64,000 nucleotides of DNA from Erythroxylum novogranatense (lineage: Eukaryota; Streptophyta; Magnoliopsida; Malpighiales; Erythroxylaceae): positions 14,025,372 to 14,089,371 of the forward strand of contig CM057230.1 in the NCBI GenBank assembly GCA_029891385.1, written 5' to 3'. The translations under genes were made by a program, and so were the position numbers. The notes under the pieces were generated by a model, which was not told where the DNA came from, ran no database searches, and saw only the letters and a list, made by a program, of their open reading frames with translations. Shown here piece by piece: positions 57,862-64,000 of the stretch; within the stretch, counting starts at the first letter, position 1; every line of letters starts with the position of its first letter.

Positions 57862-59795
57862 TCAGGATGGAGCACCAAGATATGAGGCTAACCGCAGTAT
57901 ATCACTGAAAACTCCACCAGCTGTGACTTGAGCTCCGGCACCTGGTCCACGAACAATTAGAGGCTGTTCTTTGTACCTTGTAGTTGTGAAAGCTATAATG
58001 TTATCAGAACCAGAAAGCTGAGCAAATGGGTGGTCTCTTCTATATCTTCGTAACTCAACACGTCCTACTTTCCCCGCAACATCAGCCACTCCCAGCATAT
58101 CTCAAGACCTTTTGATTGCACAAAGGTATACCGATTATAATTAGAAGAAAAAAAGTTAAACAAAAGAATTAAGCATTTCTTAGTTTACCCTTTTAGAGTA
58201 CTTATTAAGCTTTTACCAACCGTGCATAACTTTGGTTTACAGGAACCAACCTTTGCAAGTACAACAATAGTTGCTGAAAGGGCTGACAAGATTTACTCAT
58301 GAAACTATTTGAAACTAAGAAAGCAAGCATCTAAAGATATACTCACATCTCCTGCTATCTCAGCCTCTTGCCTTCTATTGGCCAAGTCTTCATAAATTCT
58401 TCAGCCGATTAGAGTGGACGGAGAATGCTGTAACAAATATGGAAGCAATTCTATGATTGATAGACTATATGACAAATTTTCATTGATCTCCACATTCGTA
58501 ACAAAAAGATTATGCAGCAATAGCAAGACAAAATCAATTCCAGGTAAGTGGTTCTGGGACAAGGCTTTCCACAGGGATATCTGAGAGTTCCAACTTTAAC
58601 CCAGATTCTCTTGCAAGAATTATAACCTGTGACATGTATTAAGGTGAGGGTGGAGGAATAAGTGTGACCCGTAGATAGTAAGGCTGTAACCGGAATTTCA
58701 ATCTGCTCATTTGTTTCCTAAGTGCAAAGGAAGAGGGCATATAAACTAAGAGCCCAATCATCATGCTCTCACCATAGCTGTACATTCTACATAAATTGTA
58801 TTCACAAACCTAAGTCATGCATTGGCAAGATGGATAAAATATATCAGAATCGAGTAAGCTCAAATTTGAGCTTTGCATAATTAAAAAGACAAAACTAGAT
58901 TGCTTTCAGCTATAAGAAAAGGAAGGCATTGAATAGGCTGATACACAAACTATTAAATCAACCTCTAATTGAGTTTTCAAATGAGGATGTAATGTGAACC
59001 TAATTAAACAGAGCTTACGTATCAAATAAGATTCTGTTTCGAAGACAATCCTCTTAAATTAACAGAGTAATGCTCAAATGACTTACAAGAAGTTCAATGC
59101 ATAAGGAACAAGCTGCCCTCTTCCCTCATACCCTAACTCCAAGTCTGACGAGGACCAAACAAGTGACGGTAATAATCAAGGTAAATCCAAGTTAATACTG
59201 CACTTGATCTCTTAGTTGGTAAAGTAATGTGCCACCAATTAATCCAGGTCCAATAATCCCCATTGCAATGTCTGTTTTTGAGAGATAGAACCTTGAATGG
59301 ACAACTCTTAGAGCCCTTACACAGTCTTCTCGCTTTAAAACAACTGTAATGTTGTCCTCAGAGCAACCTTGAGCTATGGCACGAACATTAATATTAGCCT
59401 CAAATCTTTATCATAATACGAGGAGAAAAATAAATGATACACAAGGCAAAAGAAAATGGAAGCTACACAATGATATCAAAACATACACACACACACACAT
59501 ATGGTCCTTAACTTAGCTAGAGCATTGAAAGAGTAGCACTCACTCCAGGTGTACTAGCCATTTTCTGACCAACTGTGGCCAAAATACTACAATTTGGAAT
59601 GACAGCAACCTGGAAACAGATTATGTGGTGTTAAACATACTCGCCTCCTTGATCAGAAAAGTGAAAACTATAAAGATAAAAACAAAAAAAGATCACCTGA
59701 GAAAGACGTCCACAATCCAAATCTTGGCGAAATCTTGACCGCAGAGCTTTTGCTATAGCATTTAATTCCTTAAGCTGTATGGTTCAAGGTTTGAA
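57862..59795 (-). pseudogene. AK-HSDH pseudogene, copy B
   Basis: Same set of fragments as 39,244-41,180: the C-terminal exon with SGSDNIIAFTTT and GAGAQVTAGGVF (58,098-57,862), VIILARESG (about 58,620), GIIGPGLIG with the ACT region (about 59,210-59,410), VAVIPNCSILATVGQ (about 59,600) and ALRSRF (about 59,740). The same frame break precedes the last exon and the same central domain is missing, so the gene was dead before the duplication. Confidence 0.9.
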
Positions 59796-59897
59796 CTTTT
59801 CTGCTTCTTCAATTATTTACAGCTTTTGTAGTAGCATTTATAACCTGCTAATAGTTTCGATTCAGGACCCTCATGATTGATCACTTAATTGTTGCAG

Positions 59898-60019
59898 ACG
59901 GGAGCTTTGCTTCTGGACGGGAACACATTGAACTATTTTGGTAAGCCCATCCCTATATATCTCATTGCTTCCGTCCTCGGCGCGCTGAGGCTGTCCTTGT
60001 TGGTGGTGCTGAATACTAA
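59898..60019 (+). pseudogene. Lhcb5 (CP26) exon fragment, copy B
   Basis: Fuller version of the fragment at 41,286: [20 protein letters not shown], then a frame change and [12 protein letters not shown] followed by a stop codon. It contains the 12 bp missing in copy A. No other Lhcb5 exon is nearby. Confidence 0.87.
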
Positions 60020-60742
60020 CAGAATCATTATTTTTCTGCAACCTTATCTTTTAAATTTTTGTAACACAAGTTTTCTGAAAAATTTTAGCGCCAATGCATC
60101 AGTTAGTGTGAATGGAAATGAAGCGACATACGAATAAGACGTTGTCAAGATTTGCAATTTCTGTTGGTGTTCAGAAACTGCAAGTGCAGAAAAATAAAGA
60201 AGTACAGAACAATACGTGATAATGCGATGATATTATTCTTACTGGAAATGCCTTTATATAGACATCTCATACATCAGCAGAAACAGAATAAACAACTAAA
60301 AGCTATATTCAAGGAATATTATTCTAAGCATATCAATTAAATCTAACTTTCAGATTCCTCATGTTCAGAACAACTTTTGACTACAATTAGAATCATTCTC
60401 AACAATTTCAAATGTATTTATCTTCCGGAGGAGCATGGTCTAATCGGGGCCAAGATTTGAACACGCTAGCAGACCGCTCACTTTTCCCTTTTTGCCCTTT
60501 TCATTAACATAAGTGAATTTCTAAATTTATAATTTACCTTAAAAGTATATTACTCACTTATCATATCCACCAAGTATCTTTTCTAGTCAACCATGTCAAC
60601 CAAGGCTGTATCTTTTCTTTCATTTAGAACTAAGATTGTACCTGCAGATCTTCTTTCTTCTTGCTGTATCTTCCTTCTTCATCGGGATTTCATATAGTCC
60701 TGCTCAGCTTCTATCTTTAGACACACTTGCAATACGAGATCC
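60020..60742 (+). promoter_or_regulatory. CNL3 5' flank
   Basis: Equivalent of 41,396-42,154, with small deletions: about 12 bp near 60,305 and about 20 bp near 60,415 are missing relative to copy A. The W-box core AGTCAA before the CCATGTCAACC sequence is kept. Confidence 0.45.
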
Positions 60743-63700
60743 ATGGCCGCAGAGGCTGTCTTGGCTGCCGGTGGAGCCGCTCTCGGTGCTTTCCTCAATG
60801 TTCTATTTGACAGAATGGCTTCTAGAAGATTCGTGGATTTTATCACCCGTCAGAAACTCGATGATGGGCTTTTGGAAAAGTTGAAGATTTATGTGAACTC
60901 CGTTCGAGGTGTTCTCGACGATGCAGAGGAAAATGAGATCAGGAAGCCAGCTGTTAAACAATGGCTTGACGACCTTAAAAGTGCTTTCTTTGAAGCCGAT
61001 GATTTGTTGGACAAGATTGATTATGAAGCTACTCGGCTGGAACTCGAAGCTGAATCTCGATGCGCCATAGCTGAGGTTCGCCAGTTTCTACGCCCTCGGA
61101 AGTCATTTAAGAAAGGGTTGAAAGCGAGGTTGATGAAGATACTGAAGACCATAGAAGATCTGGTGAATCAGAAGGATGTGCTTGGCCTTGGAGAGATCAT
61201 AGGAGGTGGACAATCCACCCAAAGGATAACCACTACGTCTCTTGTTGAAAGGTCGAACATTTTGGTAGGGAACGTGATCAGGAAGTGATAACGGAAGTGC
61301 TGCTTTCAGATGATGTCAATCGCAGCAACAAGTTGAGGATAATTTCCATCGTGGGCCTCGGTGGGATAGGTAAAACTACACTTGCGCAACTCATTTACAG
61401 AGATGAAAGAGTCCAAAACCGATTTGATGTCAGGGGGTGGGTATGCGTTTCAGATGTGTTTGATGTTCCTAGAATAACAAGAGATATTGTGAAGGAAGTG
61501 GCTCAAATGGCTTGTGATGGTAAGACTCTAAACCAGATCCAGGTTAAGCTACAGGAGGAATTGGCAGGAAAAAGGTTCTTGCTTGTGTTAGACGATGTTT
61601 GGAATGAAACTGTCAATTATTGGGACCAATTGTTAACGCCTTTGAAGTCTGGGAGTCCTGGAAGCACGATTATCATGACCACACGTAATGATGGTGTAGC
61701 AACAACTGTGAGTTCTAGCTCAATATTTCGTTTAGGTGAGTTGGCTTCTACTGAATGCTGGCAGTTATTCTGCAAATATGCTTTTGATGATGAACACTGT
61801 GATGATTATCCACATTTAGAAAAAATTGGACAGAAGATTGTGGAAAAATGTGACGGCCTTCCTTTAGCTGTGAGAGTAATGGGAGGTGTCTTGCGCTTTA
61901 AGAGAAATATAAAGGATTGGGAGAAAGTTTTAAGAAATGATCTGTGGGAAGTTTCTAAAGATGGCATTCTTCCAGTTCTAAGATTAAGTTACCGATATCT
62001 TCCATCGCATCTAAAACAATGCTTTGCATATTGTTCAATATTTCCCAAGGATTATATGTTCCAGAAGGAGCAATTAATCCTTTTGTGGATGGCAGAAGGC
62101 TTTTTGATTGAACAAGAAGGAAACGAGACAATGGAAGAAGTGGGTGAAGAGTACTTTGAGGAGCTAATATCAAGGTCTTTTTTCCAACATGTTAATAATT
62201 ATTTTGTCATGCATGACTTGATCAATGACTTGGCTAGAGTTGTGGCTGGAGATTTTTGCTTCAGGTTTGAGAATCAAGATTCTTGTAGAAAGTTTGAAAG
62301 GCTTCGTTATTTTTCATGTGCGGCGGTGAAAAAAGAATCATCATCTCTGCAACTTTCGAGCATCTTCAAATCTCACCTCTTGCGCACGTTCTTACTAGTG
62401 TATCATACAGAATGGGAGCTGCAGGAGATCATTCCTGATTTATTTCTAAATCAGCAACGATTAAGAGTGCTATCTTTGTCCGAATGTGGGAATGTTTTAA
62501 GTTGCCCAGTTCAATCAGCCATCTGGAACATTTGAGATATCTAGATCTTTCTTCAACAGCAATTAGAAGTTTACCTGAATGCTTGTGTAGTTTCTACAAT
62601 TTACAAACTTTGAATTTATTTTGGTGCGAGCATCTTGCTAAGTTGCCGATTAAGATGGGCAGGTTGATTAATATGCACCATCTTGATATTGGAGGAACAA
62701 ATTTGCAAGAGATGCCTCCAAATATGGGCAAACTGATAAAGCTGCAAACCTTAACTGATTTCTTTGTGGGAAAGCGGGAGGGATGTGGTGTTAAAGAATT
62801 GGGGAGCCTTCAACAGCTTAGAGGAAAGCTTAGAATTCGTAACCTTCAACATGTTGTGAACGCCAAAGACGCTTTTGAAGCCAAGATCAAGTGTAAGAAG
62901 AACCTTAAGGAGTTGGAGTTATATTGGAAATATGGTACTGATTATTCACATCATCAAAAGGCTGTACTCGACGGGTTGCAGCCTCCCACAGAAATAGAAG
63001 GCATTTCAATCATTAATTATGGAGGTACTAGCTTTCCAAATTGGTTAGGAGAGTCTTCGTTCACCAATTTAGTCTCTTTGGTGCTTATGGGATGTTACTA
63101 CTGTTCCTCCCTGCCACCAATTGGGCAGATGTCTAATCTCAAGTATTTGAAAATTAGAGAATTTTATGAAGTGAGGGTAATTGATTCTGATTTCTATGGT
63201 AGATGCGTCTCAGTAGTGAAGCCATTTCAATCTCTTGAGATCATACGCTTTGAAGCTATGCCTCAGTGGCAAGAGTGGAGACCTTGTGGAGGAGAAGGTG
63301 AGAGTGAAAGTGGAGCCTTTCCTTGTCTCAAAGAGCTAAGTTTAATAAATTGTCCGAACTTAGAAGGCGCTCTACCTATTCATCTTCCCTCTTTGACAAA
63401 GCTTGTGATTGAGAATTCTCCGCAGCTTCAAAATTGTGTTCCAAATGCTCCCAACCTTTCTTCACTACAATTAGCTAATGGTAATTATGTGCCCCACTTC
63501 AGTAGTTCCAACCATCTCGCAATTATTGACATCCAAGAATCTGTACTGGAAAAGATTGGGCAACTTGGCTCTTCATTTGAAGAAATTTCAATTGCCAAAC
63601 ATGAACCACTTCAGTGCTTTCCATTAGAGCTGTTCCCTAAGTTAAAGAGTCTGAGAATTGAAGAATGTCCACATTTTGAATCATTTTGTTCCCCCAATCA

Positions 63701-64000
63701 AAAATTTGTCTCTTTTGAATTTCTGACAAAGCTTATCCTTAAGGATTGTCCAAAACTGAAGTTTCTACCAGAGCGTATGCATTCTCTTCTCCATACCCTT
63801 TTGACGTTGCAAATAACTACATGCCCAGAAATTGAGACATTTTCAAGAGATGGTTTGCCTTTGAAACTACAATCACTTGCTATCTCCAATTGCAACAAAC
63901 TTATTGCTGGGCGTATACATTGGGATTTGCAGAAACTTACCTCTTTTACTACCTTCAGTTTTGGGGATTATGAAGCGGAAGAAATGGAATGCTTCCCAGA
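60743..64000 (+). pseudogene. CNL3: CC-NBS-LRR gene, copy B, two one-base breaks, cut by window end
   Basis: Starts at ATG 60,743 like CNL2. The CC domain is open to 61,260; loss of one T (AACATTTTGG against AACATTTTTGG in CNL2) near 61,262 shifts the frame. The NB-ARC with GLGGIGKTT, LLVLDDVW, GLPLA, CFAYCSIFPKDY and MHD is open from 61,285; a second lost T near 62,496 ends that frame at 62,535. The LRR then stays open in one frame from about 62,499 to the window end, with all seven positions that break CNL2 intact. The region homologous to the shared CNL1/CNL2 stop lies just beyond the window. With both T runs restored it would be an uninterrupted receptor, so the breaks need confirmation. 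Confidence 0.87.

Larger units (their letters stand above)
47587..64000 (+). repeat. Tandem segmental duplication, copy B (cut by window end)
   Basis: Begins at the joint after GATGCATA, where sequence equivalent to 28,97x starts. It repeats copy A gene for gene to the window end inside CNL3. About 16.4 kb is visible. Confidence 0.95.

Overview
This window reads as nuclear DNA of a eudicot plant. The genes have GT-AG introns, the spacers are very AT-rich, and the gene content is plant-specific: a CC-NBS-LRR resistance-gene family, a glucuronoxylan methyltransferase, a DUF1442 protein, a plastid-targeted DedA-type protein, the meiotic gene PTD, pieces of aspartokinase-homoserine dehydrogenase and Lhcb5, PIF/Harbinger transposons and a decayed plastid 23S rRNA insert. 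I cannot name the species from sequence alone.

Layout. 1-218 is a nuclear plastid insert (rrn23). 219-9,000 is a gene-free, AT-rich desert built from nested tandem duplications, palindrome clusters and a 1.1-kb TTA/ATC microsatellite block. 9,078-12,865 is CNL1, a CC-NBS-LRR gene whose LRR frame is broken near its end. 13.6-16.1 kb holds a non-autonomous inverted-repeat element. 16,101-17,804 (minus) and 18,546-22,733 (plus) are a divergent pair: a 139-aa conserved protein and a 324-aa plastid DedA/TVP38-type membrane protein. 24,694-25,554 is a DUF1442 gene, 26,209-27,099 a Tourist-like MITE swollen by TTA repeats, and 27,932-28,846 a GXM-type methyltransferase.

From about 28,971 to the window end lies a large tandem duplication with a unit of about 18.6 kb. 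Copy A is 28,971-47,586; copy B starts at 47,587 and is cut by the window edge. Each unit carries, in order, a 6-exon conserved plant gene (minus), a PIF/Harbinger transposon of about 4.5 kb with matching TIRs and TAA target-site duplications, an apparently intact PTD gene, an AK-HSDH pseudogene (minus), an Lhcb5 exon fragment and a CNL gene (CNL2 or CNL3). Copy A ends with CNL 3' flank fused to the 3' end of the DedA gene, which shows that the repeat arose from the same interval as CNL1-DedA by an older duplication with two internal deletions.

No operon-like or wholly novel enzymatic system is evident. The most interesting points are the structure and origin of the duplicated unit, the duplication of a ZMM-type meiotic gene with an NLR gene, the ancestral frameshift shared by CNL1 and CNL2, the excess of one-base deletions over substitutions between CNL2 and CNL3 (which raises doubt about sequence accuracy), a perfect 42-bp palindrome in copy A, and palindrome clusters in the AT desert.
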